A stretch of DNA of 64,000 bases. It comes from an uncultured Lachnospiraceae bacterium. Lineage in GTDB: Bacteria; Bacillota; Clostridia; Lachnospirales; Lachnospiraceae. The notes beneath the pieces were generated by a model. The model had not been told where the DNA came from, did not search any database, and saw only the letters and a program-made list of their open reading frames with translations. The translations under genes and the position numbers were made by a program. Shown here piece after piece: positions 17,820 to 26,647 of the stretch (its first letter is position 1; each line of letters begins with the position of its first letter). Location: positions 203,672 to 267,671 of the forward strand of contig URSA01000002.1 in the NCBI GenBank assembly GCA_900550475.1, written 5' to 3'.

Positions 17820-17849
17820 TTTACATCTGCATATACATAACGGTATAAT
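17820..17849 (+). promoter_or_regulatory. Promoter of the lspA-like gene
   Basis: TTTACA, 18 bases, TATAAT, then a strong AAGGAGG ribosome site and ATG at 17868. Confidence 0.6.
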
Positions 17850-17867
17850 AAAGAAGGAGGTGGCAAC

Positions 17868-18311
17868 ATGGTTTATGTCTGTATCGGTCTGGCGGCGTTG
17901 GTATTTGCGACGGACTTACTGATCAAGAACAGAATAGAAAAGGATGAAGGACTTCCCCGCACGGCTCTCGGGGGAAAGATCCTGTTGCAGCGTTATCGCA
18001 ACAGAGGGGCGGCGCTCAATTTCCTGGAGAAGCGTCCCCGCCTTGTGACTTCTCTGTCGGTGCTTCTGACACTGCTTTCCCTCCTTTTGCTTGTGCTGAG
18101 TCTGGGGAGAAGGGGCAACCGATTTTTACAGCTCTCTCTCGCCCTCCTTCTGGGCGGCGCATTCAGCAACACCTACGACAGATTGAAACGGAAATATGTG
18201 GTGGACTATGTGAGCTTCCGGGTAAGATGGAAGCGACTTGCGGGCGTGGTGTTCAATCTTTCCGACTTCTGCATCATAGTGGGAGCCATGCTTGCCTGTC
18301 TTGCGTGGTAG
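17868..18311 (+). CDS. Signal peptidase II-like (LspA family) membrane protein
   Basis: 147 residues with four predicted membrane segments. Motifs match LspA in order: TDLLIKNRIE (DxxxK), RNRGAALNFL (the NxGaAF motif), GGAFSNTYDRLKRKYVVDYVSF, and FNLSDFCIIVGA. The two catalytic Asp residues of the aspartyl dyad (in VVDY and NLSD) are both present. LspA cleaves lipoprotein signal peptides after lipidation at the outer membrane face. The sequence departs from the standard form (TYDR for LIDR, Phe lost in GAAF, a basic loop RVRWKRLA), so it may be a paralogue beside a housekeeping lspA elsewhere. It precedes the giant GGDEF gene by 70 bases. Confidence 0.8.
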   Translation: MVYVCIGLAALVFATDLLIKNRIEKDEGLPRTALGGKILLQRYRNRGAALNFLEKRPRLVTSLSVLLTLLSLLLLVLSLGRRGNRFLQLSLALLLGGAFSNTYDRLKRKYVVDYVSFRVRWKRLAGVVFNLSDFCIIVGAMLACLAW

Positions 18312-18381
18312 CGCAAAAGAAACCATAGATTTTCGGGAAGTTTCGTGATATACTGTCCTTGTCGACGGGGTAACAGCGTGT

Positions 18382-21300
18382 ATGGAGGCAGGGAGTTTGA
18401 AAGCGGAAAATGTAACACCGGTGCTTGCGCTGGCGGAGGCTATGATCGCCGGGCTGCGCGAAAAGAACAACAACTTTACAGTAGTAAAGCATTACGATAC
18501 CTTTACGGTTACGGCTCAGGATGCCGCTCTGATTCAGGAGAGGCATCCTGAGCTTGCTGTTTTTTATTACCGTTACAGCGGCGCGGGTATGACGGCGGCA
18601 TACGAACCGGTTCCCGAGGTGATCAGGGGGATGTATCATCGGTTTTACAGCCATCTTTCCGTGGAGGATTATATCGGGCTGTTTGCTGTATACCCGCTGC
18701 ACCGCTCCCTCTTTGTGTCCATGGTGCGGGATGGTGTATGCAGACGGGAAGAGGAGCTGATTCTGGATGAGGTGAATTTTGAGCAGGACAGATTGCTGCA
18801 ATCCATGACGGAGATCCTGCTTGCACTCTCATCAGAGCATCCGATCCTGCTTGTGGCGGACAATCTGAACATGGCGTCCCACTCCGCCCTGCGGCTGTTT
18901 GACAACCTGTTTGCAGTCCGGGACAACTCGGGACTTCTGATATATGCGGCATACAATGACCTTCATCCGGTGCCGCCCCATGTGAGCGCAGCGTGGGAGA
19001 GCGTCTGCGAGAAGTGGGAGGACCACAACTGCGTGCTGGAGGGCGGAATCTCCGAGAACGTGCAGAGAACGGACGAGGGAAGCTCGTTCTGCTTTGAGAG
19101 TGCGCGTATCCATGAGTATCTTCTGAAATTGAACAATATGTACCAGCTTTTGGATCTGGAACAGGCGAAGTATTATCTTGACATTCTGTACCAGAAGATC
19201 GAGTTGGAGAAGCTGTCCCTCAATGCGGACTGCGTATTCAATTTTTACAGATTGTATGCGCTGGTCTCCCTGTACTCGAACGACATTGCCAATGCCCTGA
19301 TCTGCTGCGATCATATGCAGCAGAGCGAAAGAGACGATTTTGACGCGGATTTCTGGCATGCATACATACTGGGCATGGCGCGGATGTACGGCGGAAGGCT
19401 GCGGGAGGCGAGAGGCTGCGCCCTCCGGTGCAGGCAGCTGGCGGAGGGGGACGGGCGTGCGTATGAGCTTTTCCGCGCGCAGATGCTGGAGGTGATGGTG
19501 CGCATGAGCGGCTGGCACAACATCTTCTTCTGCAAGAGTGATACGGAGGTGGATGCGGGGCTTCTGGAGCGTGCTGTCCGGTATCACTATGAGAATCATC
19601 TGGCGTATATTTACATCTATGCATTTGACAATGACATTGCGCTGTTCTCCGAAGAAAACGTGGAGGAGAACCGTCTGCCCCATTTTGAGAAGGGCGTGGA
19701 GCTGGCGAAAAAATTGAAGAACGAGAGACTTCTGCTGGCAGCGTACCGGAAGAATATCATGTTATCCTCCGCTCACGGCATGTTTGCCGTCGCCAACCAC
19801 TATCACTATAAGTCCATGGAGATCGTGGGAGACAGGGATCCCGTCCGTCTGGCGGATATTTACAACGGGCTCGGCTACAACAACTGTGCCGCGGAGCAGT
19901 ATGAGGAGGCGCACAGCTATTACAACAGGGCAATCGTCATTTTTTACAGGCTCGGATTGATGAATTATGTGGGTGAGACCCTTTACAACATGGCAATCAA
20001 CTGCATTCTTGCAGGGGAGTACCAGAGCGCCTACGATGATCTGCAAAACTGCATGAAGATCGTGATTACTCTGCATCTGAACGATCTGAGAGTCTGCAAT
20101 ATCTCAAAGATCTACGGTCTGCTTGCGCTCTGTGCATACCGGCTGAAGCTGTTTTATAACTGTCGTCTTTATCTGGATAATGCACTGCAGTTTTTGCGGC
20201 ATATCCTGAACCGGGAGAACGGGGCGGCACAGGGCTCTCTGGATCTGTCCTACACGGCGTGCGACGACGATATTTTTCTGTACTATTATGTGGAAGCGCT
20301 CCTGCGCATGGAGGAGAAAAAATTCCCCGAGGCGCTCCTTTTTATGGACAAGGCGCAGATATATATGGAAAGATCGGTGGGCAACCAGTTTTTCAGCCGG
20401 GTGCAGTTTTCCCTTTCCCTTGCCCGGCTATACAGAGCCGTGGGGCGGGAGGCCGATGCAGAAGAGATTTTAAGGCAGGGCATCGCCTACGCCGAGGCGT
20501 GCGGGAACAAGGAAAAAGTGAGCATGCTGCGGCATGCCCTCTCGGGAGAGGAGACGGCAATCCGTCATGAGGGACTGCATCTGGAGGGCGTGACGCTTGA
20601 GGAGATTCAGGCAGCCACCAGACAGGCGGGCATCGCAAAAAATTATGCGGCACAGAGAAACCAGATGGAATTTCTCTCTGTGTGGCAAAATTTGCTGGAG
20701 ATCGACGGGAGAGCGGCGGATGAGATGGTGAGCAATGCGCTGAACACCTTTCTTGCAAACTTCAGCATGGATGAGATGCTTTATCTCCGCTACATAGACG
20801 GGCGGCCGACGGTATGCTTTGACACGCGGAAAACGCCCCTTACAGAGGAACAGACCGAGGTGATCACGGATTATTTTTCACGCTACCACACAGGCTTTGT
20901 GACTTCCAGACTGCGCAAAAGCCATGTGGAGTGCAGCAGGATCCTCTCCCTGTTCGGCGAGGACGGTATCTGCTCCATGATCTGTCTGCCCTATTATGTG
21001 AATGAAAAGCTGGACAGCGTGTTTCTCATGTATATCAATATGAAGGACAACTGGAGCTCGCCGCTCACAAAGTACATGCTGGACGAGAGCGAATACAGGC
21101 TCTTTCACCTGATGATGCGCCAGCTTGTGAATGCAGTGGAGATGGCGGAGAACGAGGAGGAGATCCGCCGGATCAACAGCGAGCTGGAGAAATCGGCGAT
21201 CACGGACTATCTGACGGGGTTATACAACCGCAACGGCTTTTACGGCAGGCTGCATGCCATGCTGGAGAGCGGGCGGCGTGAGGGCAGCGCGCAGGATTTT

Positions 21301-21729
21301 TCCTTTTTGTATATTGACCTGGATAACTTCAAGTATTACAATGACACCTTCGGGCATGATGTGGGCGACATGATCATAGAAGAGGTGGCGCAGATTCTAC
21401 GCGAGGCGGCGGGCAGGGACGGCTTTGCCACACGCTTTGGCGGGGATGAGTTTCTGGTGACGCTGACCGGTGCGGACGAGGAGGAAGCCGTGGCGGTGGG
21501 ACGGCGGATTCTGGAGGCATTGAAGGAGCGCAACTCCTTTGCGGACGGCATTGAGAGAATGACGGGAGAACAGGTACGGATCCCGGACGGAAAACAGGTC
21601 TCCTGCTCCGTGGGGATTGCGCGGGCTGTGGGCGCTGTCTGCGAGGAGGATATCTCCGAGGCGATCCGCAGGGCGGATGAGATGCTTTATGAGATCAAGC
21701 ATTCCACAAAGGGGGATGTACGGATATGA
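18382..21729 (+). CDS. Giant TPR-repeat diguanylate cyclase (GGDEF) with degenerate NTPase-like head
   Basis: 1115 residues, no membrane segment. The N-terminal 230 residues look like the AAA/STAND module of MalT-type regulators (ILLVADNLNMASHSALRLFD resembles a Walker B region) but have no Walker A loop. Residues about 240-730 are helical repeats of TPR type, for example YNGLGYNNCAAEQYEEAHSYY. A GAF-like segment follows (about 770-920), then a coiled linker and a GGDEF domain with ITDYLTGLYNRNGF, FLYIDLDNFK and intact RFGGDEF (residues 1018-1024), so it should make c-di-GMP. An RxxD inhibitory site is not in the normal place. The annotated ATG lacks a good ribosome site. A TTG five codons later has GGAGG at spacing eight and may be the true start. 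Confidence 0.88.
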   Translation: MEAGSLKAENVTPVLALAEAMIAGLREKNNNFTVVKHYDTFTVTAQDAALIQERHPELAVFYYRYSGAGMTAAYEPVPEVIRGMYHRFYSHLSVEDYIGLFAVYPLHRSLFVSMVRDGVCRREEELILDEVNFEQDRLLQSMTEILLALSSEHPILLVADNLNMASHSALRLFDNLFAVRDNSGLLIYAAYNDLHPVPPHVSAAWESVCEKWEDHNCVLEGGISENVQRTDEGSSFCFESARIHEYLLKLNNMYQLLDLEQAKYYLDILYQKIELEKLSLNADCVFNFYRLYALVSLYSNDIANALICCDHMQQSERDDFDADFWHAYILGMARMYGGRLREARGCALRCRQLAEGDGRAYELFRAQMLEVMVRMSGWHNIFFCKSDTEVDAGLLERAVRYHYENHLAYIYIYAFDNDIALFSEENVEENRLPHFEKGVELAKKLKNERLLLAAYRKNIMLSSAHGMFAVANHYHYKSMEIVGDRDPVRLADIYNGLGYNNCAAEQYEEAHSYYNRAIVIFYRLGLMNYVGETLYNMAINCILAGEYQSAYDDLQNCMKIVITLHLNDLRVCNISKIYGLLALCAYRLKLFYNCRLYLDNALQFLRHILNRENGAAQGSLDLSYTACDDDIFLYYYVEALLRMEEKKFPEALLFMDKAQIYMERSVGNQFFSRVQFSLSLARLYRAVGREADAEEILRQGIAYAEACGNKEKVSMLRHALSGEETAIRHEGLHLEGVTLEEIQAATRQAGIAKNYAAQRNQMEFLSVWQNLLEIDGRAADEMVSNALNTFLANFSMDEMLYLRYIDGRPTVCFDTRKTPLTEEQTEVITDYFSRYHTGFVTSRLRKSHVECSRILSLFGEDGICSMICLPYYVNEKLDSVFLMYINMKDNWSSPLTKYMLDESEYRLFHLMMRQLVNAVEMAENEEEIRRINSELEKSAITDYLTGLYNRNGFYGRLHAMLESGRREGSAQDFSFLYIDLDNFKYYNDTFGHDVGDMIIEEVAQILREAAGRDGFATRFGGDEFLVTLTGADEEEAVAVGRRILEALKERNSFADGIERMTGEQVRIPDGKQVSCSVGIARAVGAVCEEDISEAIRRADEMLYEIKHSTKGDVRI

Positions 21730-22127
21730 AGGTAGATGAACATTTTTTTGAACATATCGGGGAAATCGGTTTTGACCCCGCAGAGGGGATCATTCTGCCG
21801 GACGGGGATTATATATCGTCGGAGGGAAACCACCTGCGCACGCTGGAGAGGCTTTCCGGGCTGCCGAAGGAGATCCTGTGGGAGAGGATACCCAAAGAGG
21901 ATTCCGCTCTGTTCTGGCTGATCGATTATACGGGCTGCGTGATCACGGACTGCAATTCCACCGTTGGGCTTGCCATGACGGCGGAACAGAAAAGGGTTTA
22001 CGACGCGCTGGTGTCCCACGGGGTGATTACGGACAAATACTATGACATCACCAACGAGCGCAGCGGACACAGGCAGGGGAAGCCGGAAAGTGACTCTATA
22101 CAAACAAACTCGGAAATGGTATACTAA
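21726..22127 (+). CDS. Unknown 133-residue protein coupled to the GGDEF gene
   Basis: The ATG overlaps the stop of the GGDEF protein (ATGA), a strong sign of coupled translation and shared function. The product is soluble and acidic, begins MKVDEHFFEHIGEIGFDP and contains PDGDYISSEGNHLRTLERLSG and FWLIDYTGCVITDCNSTVGL. I recognise no family. The C-terminal 30 residues are polar and probably unstructured, and the promoter of the next gene overlaps this end. It could be a small partner or regulator of the diguanylate cyclase (inference only). Confidence 0.65.
   Translation: MKVDEHFFEHIGEIGFDPAEGIILPDGDYISSEGNHLRTLERLSGLPKEILWERIPKEDSALFWLIDYTGCVITDCNSTVGLAMTAEQKRVYDALVSHGVITDKYYDITNERSGHRQGKPESDSIQTNSEMVY
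22097..22125 (+). promoter_or_regulatory. Possible promoter of the carbamate kinase gene
   Basis: TATACA, 17 bases, TATACT, overlapping the end of the preceding coding region. GGGAGAGG precedes the ATG at 22160. Confidence 0.45.
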
Positions 22128-22159
22128 ATTATATTTTTTCGGACGGGAGAGGTATCCAT

Positions 22160-23095
22160 ATGAGTAAAAAACGAGCAGTAGTTTCTTTGGGACATGAGGC
22201 GCTTGGATATACCACACTGGAACAGTGGGACGCTGTGAAGGTGACGGCAAAGGCGCTGGCTGATCTTGTGGAGGCGGATTATCAGCTCACCATCACGCAC
22301 AGCAACGGACCGCAGGTCAGCATGATCCACAAGGCAATGACGGAGCTGCGTCGTGTCTACATTGATTATACGCCCGCGCCTATGTGCGTGTGCTCAGCCA
22401 TGAGTCAGGGATATGTGGGGTATGATATCCAGAATTCCCTGCGCTCGGAGCTGTTAAGCCGCGGGATCAGCAAACCGGTCAGCACGATCCTGACGCAGGT
22501 GACGGTGGATCCCTATGACGAAGCATTCTACGAGCCCACCAAACGGATCGGCAGATATATGTCAAGAGAAGATGCGGAGATTGAGATCAAGAAGGGAAAT
22601 TATGTGGTGGAGGAGCCGGGACGCGGCTTCCGCAGAGTTGTTGCGGCGCCCAAGCCCATAGACATCGTGGAGATCGAGAGCATAAAGACGCTGGCGGATG
22701 CGGATCAGGTGGTGATAGCCTGCGGCGGAGGCGGCATTCCCGTGATTGAGCAGCAGCACGCGCTGAAAGGCGCATCTGCCGTGATCGAGAAGGATTGCAT
22801 TGCCGGAAAGCTGGCGGCGGATCTTTCTGCGGATTGCCTGATCATTCTTACGGGAGTGGATTATGTATACAGGGATTATACTTCCGAGAAGCCAACGCCC
22901 ATCGAGCATATGACGGCGGCGGAGGCGAAGGAGCTGATTGCGCAGGGACAGTTTGAGGAAGGAACCATGCTCCCCAAGATCGAGGCGGCGGTTGCCTACT
23001 TGGAGAAGGTGCCGCAGGGAAGCGTGCTGATTACCTCCTTAGCGCAGGTGAAGGATGCCGTCAGGGGAAAGACGGGCACACGCATCACCGGCTAA
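22160..23095 (+). CDS. arcC: Carbamate kinase family protein
   Basis: 311 residues, standard length for the amino acid kinase fold. Carbamate kinase makes ATP from carbamoyl phosphate and ADP, usually in arginine, agmatine or purine catabolism. Family motifs are clear: SNGPQVSMIH, SQGYVGYDIQNSL, GRGFRRVVAAPKP, ACGGGGIPVIE, AVIEKDCIAGKLAADL, LTGVDYVY, PKIEAA and ITSLAQVKDA. The N-terminal phosphate-binding motif, normally ALGGNALG, reads SLGHEALG, and HGNGPQVG reads HSNGPQVS. These substitutions at the substrate loop make the exact substrate uncertain. No arginine deiminase or transcarbamoylase gene is nearby. Its stop overlaps the convergent aroA stop by three bases. Confidence 0.85.
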   Translation: MSKKRAVVSLGHEALGYTTLEQWDAVKVTAKALADLVEADYQLTITHSNGPQVSMIHKAMTELRRVYIDYTPAPMCVCSAMSQGYVGYDIQNSLRSELLSRGISKPVSTILTQVTVDPYDEAFYEPTKRIGRYMSREDAEIEIKKGNYVVEEPGRGFRRVVAAPKPIDIVEIESIKTLADADQVVIACGGGGIPVIEQQHALKGASAVIEKDCIAGKLAADLSADCLIILTGVDYVYRDYTSEKPTPIEHMTAAEAKELIAQGQFEEGTMLPKIEAAVAYLEKVPQGSVLITSLAQVKDAVRGKTGTRITG

Positions 23096-24402
23096 GGTGT
23101 GCAGGCGGCTTCAATCGCCTGTTCCAATACAGAAAAATAGGTTTCAAAGGTTTTCCTGCAGCATTCCGGATCTTCGATGCAAATACCGGGAGCAAGGAGA
23201 CCTGCGAGGGAAAAGCCCATGGCGAGTCTGTGATCGTCATGGGTTTTTATGTGGGCGGAATGGGGCGTGCCCGGATAGATCACGATAAAGTCCTGTCCCT
23301 CGTCGCAGCGGATTCCCATGGTGGAGAGATTTTCCGCAATGGCGCTGATCCGGTCACTCTCCTGATAGCGGATGTGCCCGATGCCGGTAATGGTCACGGG
23401 ACTGTCAGCAAAGGGAGCGATGGCGGCAAGGGTGATGGCCTGATCCGAGCAGGCGGACAGATCCGCCGTGATGCCGTGCAGCCTTCCACGGGGGCCTGAA
23501 AGACAGATGTCCTCCTCATATTCCTCCATGGTGCAGCCCATCTGTTCCAGAACGGACAAAAACGCAAGATCTCCCTGCAGGGAGTCTTTTTTTACACCTT
23601 TTACCACAACGCGGATGCCCAGCAGGGCAGCCATGGCATAGAAATAGCAGGCGCCGGAAACGTCCGGTTCGACAGCGTAGGAGAGCGCCCGGTAGTGCTG
23701 CCCGGCGGGAATCACAAAGGTGTGTCTGCCGAGAAGCTCGGTTTTCACGCCAAACTGCGCCATCATTTTTCTGGTCATATCGATATATGCCATGCCGTGA
23801 TGCCCTGTCACTTCTATGGTAAGATCTCGGTCGCACAACACGGAAGCGATGAGCAGTGCGCTCAAAAACTGGCTGCTGGCGTCAATATCCACGGTGATCC
23901 GATCCTTGTGGAAGCCGTGACCGTTCAAGGTAAAGGGGAAAAAGCCCTCCTGCTCCTCAAATGTGATGTCGCATCCCAGCTCCTTCAGGGAGGAGAGGAG
24001 GGGCACCATGGGGCGTCTGCGCATCTGGGCGGAGGCGTCCATATGAAAACAGCCCTCCGACACACCGAGGCATGCGGTCAGGAAACGTGCGGCGGTTCCG
24101 GCGCTTCCCACATAGAGAGAGGCGGTGTCGCGTGGGATTCTTCCCCTCAGCCCCGAAACGCGGATCCGGCAGGCTGCCTCGTCCGTCTCCACATCAAATC
24201 CGAGGGAGGCAAGGCAGGAGGCAAAATGTCTGGAATCATCGGAAAACAGCGCCCCCGTAAGGGTGCTCTGCCCGTCTGCAAGCATGGAAAGCAGCAGAGC
24301 CCGGTTGGTAATGCTCTTGGAGCCGGGTACGGAAATGAAGAGAGGGGATTCGGAAAGAGGCTTCCCCGCAATGCAGGGAACCTGATAAATCTCGGTTGAC
24401 AT
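23092..24402 (-). CDS. aroA: 3-phosphoshikimate 1-carboxyvinyltransferase (EPSP synthase)
   Basis: 436 residues, usual length. It joins shikimate-3-phosphate and phosphoenolpyruvate, step six of the shikimate pathway to aromatic amino acids, in the cytoplasm. Motifs: VPGSKSITNRALLLSMLADG at the N-terminus, YVGSAGTAARFLTA, the SSQFLSALLIAS region, YQESDRISAI, and KTHDDHRLAMGFSLAG near the C-terminus. The ATG has AAAGGA nine bases upstream and a near-consensus promoter on the minus strand. The gene stands alone, convergent with arcC and divergent from cysK, not with other aro genes. Confidence 0.96.
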   Translation of the reverse strand: MSTEIYQVPCIAGKPLSESPLFISVPGSKSITNRALLLSMLADGQSTLTGALFSDDSRHFASCLASLGFDVETDEAACRIRVSGLRGRIPRDTASLYVGSAGTAARFLTACLGVSEGCFHMDASAQMRRRPMVPLLSSLKELGCDITFEEQEGFFPFTLNGHGFHKDRITVDIDASSQFLSALLIASVLCDRDLTIEVTGHHGMAYIDMTRKMMAQFGVKTELLGRHTFVIPAGQHYRALSYAVEPDVSGACYFYAMAALLGIRVVVKGVKKDSLQGDLAFLSVLEQMGCTMEEYEEDICLSGPRGRLHGITADLSACSDQAITLAAIAPFADSPVTITGIGHIRYQESDRISAIAENLSTMGIRCDEGQDFIVIYPGTPHSAHIKTHDDHRLAMGFSLAGLLAPGICIEDPECCRKTFETYFSVLEQAIEAACTP

Positions 24403-24434
24403 GGCAAATCATCCTTTCTTATCAATATGACCTC

Positions 24435-24463
24435 ATTTTAACGAAAAAGAAACGGACTGTCAA
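24435..24463 (-). promoter_or_regulatory. aroA promoter
   Basis: On the minus strand: TTGACA, exactly 17 bases, TAAAAT, about 33 bases before the aroA ATG. It is a near-consensus housekeeping promoter, back-to-back with the cysK promoter. Confidence 0.75.
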
Positions 24464-24491
24464 AAAATTTAAAAATTATTTCAAAAAACAG

Positions 24492-24520
24492 TTGACAGCG
24501 CGGAAAGCATGAGGTAATAT
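24492..24520 (+). promoter_or_regulatory. cysK promoter
   Basis: TTGACA, exactly 17 bases, TAATAT. Transcription should start near 24527, giving a leader of about 75 bases. Confidence 0.75.
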
Positions 24521-24529
24521 CAATTCATA

Positions 24530-24554
24530 ATTCTCCTAGCAAAGAGGTAGGAAT
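24530..24554 (+). promoter_or_regulatory. Imperfect inverted repeat at the cysK transcription start
   Basis: ATTCTCCTA and TAGGAAT face each other across nine bases and overlap the predicted start site. Position and CCTA/TAGG symmetry suggest an operator. Rrf2-family regulators such as CymR control cysK in other Firmicutes, so that is the first guess (inference). It would also form a weak hairpin in RNA. Confidence 0.4.
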
Positions 24555-24601
24555 AAGAAAAACGACACTAAAACAGAGAATCGGAAAGAGAGGAAAAGAA
24601 A

Positions 24602-25543
24602 ATGAGTAGAAAGATTGTAGAAAATGCAACAGAACTGATCGGACATACGCCGTTACTCAAGGTATCCAACTATGCGGCACAGGCTGGAGTGAAGGATGCC
24701 ACAATTTTAGCGAAGCTGGAGTATTTCAACCCGGCAGGCAGCGTGAAGGACAGAATCGCTTACAACATGGTGATCCGTGCGGAGAAAGAGGGGCTTTTAA
24801 AGCCGGGCGCTACCATCATCGAGCCCACCAGCGGCAACACCGGAATCGGCCTTGCCAGCGTAGCGGCTGCCAGAGGCTACCGCACCATTCTGACCCTGCC
24901 CGACACCATGAGCGTTGAGAGAAGAAACCTGTTGAAGGCATACGGCGCAGAGCTGGTTCTGACAGAGGGAGCAAAGGGCATGAAGGGTGCCATTGCAAAG
25001 GCGGAGGAACTGAACCGCGAGATTCCCGGCTCCATCATTCTGGGTCAGTTCGACAACCCTTACAACCCGGAGGCACATGAGCTGACCACCGGCCCGGAGA
25101 TCTGGGAGGACACGGACGGCAAGGTAGATATTTTTGTGGCAGGCGTTGGTACCGGAGGCACTGTGACCGGTGTGGGTAAATTTTTGAAGAGCAAGAACCC
25201 CAATGTCAAGATCGTGGCTGTGGAGCCCGCAGGCTCCCCCGTGCTCTCGGGCGGACAGCCGGGCCCTCACAAATTGCAGGGAATCGGCGCAGGCTTTGTA
25301 CCGAAGGTTCTGGATACCACCATTTATGATGAGATTATCAAGGTAGAGAACGAGGAGGCATTTGCAGCAGGCCGTGCCATTGCAAGAAAGGAAGGCGTGC
25401 TTGTGGGCATCACCTCCGGCGCAGCGATCCATGCGGCAACCCTGCTTGCAAAGAGACCGGAAAACGCAGGAAAAGTCATTGTGGCGTTACTGCCGGATTC
25501 GGGCGACCGTTATCTGTCCACGCCGCTCTTTACGGAGGAATAA
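24602..25543 (+). CDS. cysK: Cysteine synthase A (O-acetylserine sulfhydrylase)
   Basis: 313 residues, fold-type II PLP enzyme. It makes cysteine from O-acetylserine and sulfide in the cytoplasm. The PLP Lys is K49 in [11 protein letters not shown]. The substrate loop [32 protein letters not shown], the phosphate-binding [12 protein letters not shown], and [13 protein letters not shown] (the CysK-type segment) are all present. GAGAGGAAAAGAA precedes the ATG. It has its own promoter with a possible operator, and lies 96 bases upstream of the methionine importer operon, forming a small sulfur amino acid block. cysE is not in the window. Confidence 0.96.
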   Translation: MSRKIVENATELIGHTPLLKVSNYAAQAGVKDATILAKLEYFNPAGSVKDRIAYNMVIRAEKEGLLKPGATIIEPTSGNTGIGLASVAAARGYRTILTLPDTMSVERRNLLKAYGAELVLTEGAKGMKGAIAKAEELNREIPGSIILGQFDNPYNPEAHELTTGPEIWEDTDGKVDIFVAGVGTGGTVTGVGKFLKSKNPNVKIVAVEPAGSPVLSGGQPGPHKLQGIGAGFVPKVLDTTIYDEIIKVENEEAFAAGRAIARKEGVLVGITSGAAIHAATLLAKRPENAGKVIVALLPDSGDRYLSTPLFTEE

Positions 25544-25574
25544 GGGCGCGGGATTCCTGTGGCAGACTGAACTG

Positions 25575-25604
25575 TTGGACATATCCGTGCAAGTGTGATA
25601 TGAT
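25575..25604 (+). promoter_or_regulatory. metNIQ promoter
   Basis: TTGGAC, 18 bases, TATGAT. The leader to the metN ATG is about 30 bases, too short for a SAM riboswitch or T-box, so control must be at the promoter. Confidence 0.55.
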
Positions 25605-25639
25605 ACTACAAAAATTGCGAACAGGAAGAAGGACCGGAA

Positions 25640-26647
25640 ATGAGTGAAATGATTCGGGTACAGGATGTATCCAAGACCTTTGCGGGAAAAGACAATACGG
25701 TAGAAGCCCTGAAGCATATCAATCTGTCCATCGGAAAGGGCGAGATATACGGAATCATCGGCATGAGCGGAGCGGGAAAGAGCACGCTGGTGCGCTGCCT
25801 GAACTTTTTGGAGCGTCCGACCTCGGGAACCGTCTACATCGACGGGCAGGATCTCTGTGATCTGAAGGAGGCGGAGCTGAGAAGGGTGCGCAGAAAGGTC
25901 GCCATGATATTCCAGCACTTCAATCTGCTCATGCAGAGAGACGTTTTGGACAATGTATGCTTTCCGCTGGAAATCGCCGGCATGAAAAAGAAGGCGGCGG
26001 GAGAGAAGGCGATGGCTTATCTGGAGGAGGTTGGGCTTTCGGAGAAGGCGCATGCCTATCCGGCGCAGCTCTCGGGCGGACAGAAGCAGAGGGTGGCAAT
26101 CGCCAGAGCGTTAGCGGCACAGCCGGAGATTCTGCTCTGCGACGAGGCGACCAGTGCATTGGATCCCACGACCACAAAATCCATCCTGCAGCTCTTGCGG
26201 GAAATCAATGAAAAATACGGCATTACCATTGTGATCATCACCCATGAGATGGCGGTGGTGCAGGAAATCTGCACCCATGTTGCCATCATAGACGGAGGCG
26301 AGCTCGCGGAACAGGGTACGGTGGAGGAGGTATTCTCCGCACCCAAGACCCAGGCGGCGAAAAAGCTGGTATTCCTCGCCGACCACAAGTACAGTATTAT
26401 GGAAGGAAAACGGTGCATCCGTATTGTGTTCGACGGAAAATCTTCTTTCGAGCCGGTGATCGGAAACATGGTGCTGGAGTGCAAGGCGCCTGCAAATATC
26501 CTGCTGGCGGACACCAAGGATATCGGAGGTGTGGCGCACGGGCAGATGATACTGCAGCTGCCGGAGGATGAGGAGCTTGCAGGCAGGATGATCGCGTACT
26601 TAAAGAGCAGGGAGCTGATTGTGGAGGAGGTTGAGGATTATGTTTGA
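25640..26647 (+). CDS. metN: Methionine ABC transporter, ATP-binding protein
   Basis: 335 residues. The ABC domain has Walker A IIGMSGAGKSTL, Q-loop FQHFNLL, signature LSGGQKQRVAIARAL, Walker B ILLCDEATSALD and switch His ITHEMAVV. From about residue 255 a C-terminal NIL/ACT-like domain follows, the methionine-binding regulatory module that gives transinhibition in MetN. It powers uptake of methionine (often also D-methionine or its derivatives) at the membrane. Gene order metN-metI-metQ and the MetQ-type lipoprotein support the assignment. The 3' end overlaps metI by eight bases. Confidence 0.95.
   Translation: MSEMIRVQDVSKTFAGKDNTVEALKHINLSIGKGEIYGIIGMSGAGKSTLVRCLNFLERPTSGTVYIDGQDLCDLKEAELRRVRRKVAMIFQHFNLLMQRDVLDNVCFPLEIAGMKKKAAGEKAMAYLEEVGLSEKAHAYPAQLSGGQKQRVAIARALAAQPEILLCDEATSALDPTTTKSILQLLREINEKYGITIVIITHEMAVVQEICTHVAIIDGGELAEQGTVEEVFSAPKTQAAKKLVFLADHKYSIMEGKRCIRIVFDGKSSFEPVIGNMVLECKAPANILLADTKDIGGVAHGQMILQLPEDEELAGRMIAYLKSRELIVEEVEDYV

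Noticed and set aside
25544..25639. SAM riboswitch or T-box before metN
   Set aside because: The predicted leader is about 30 bases, too short for either.
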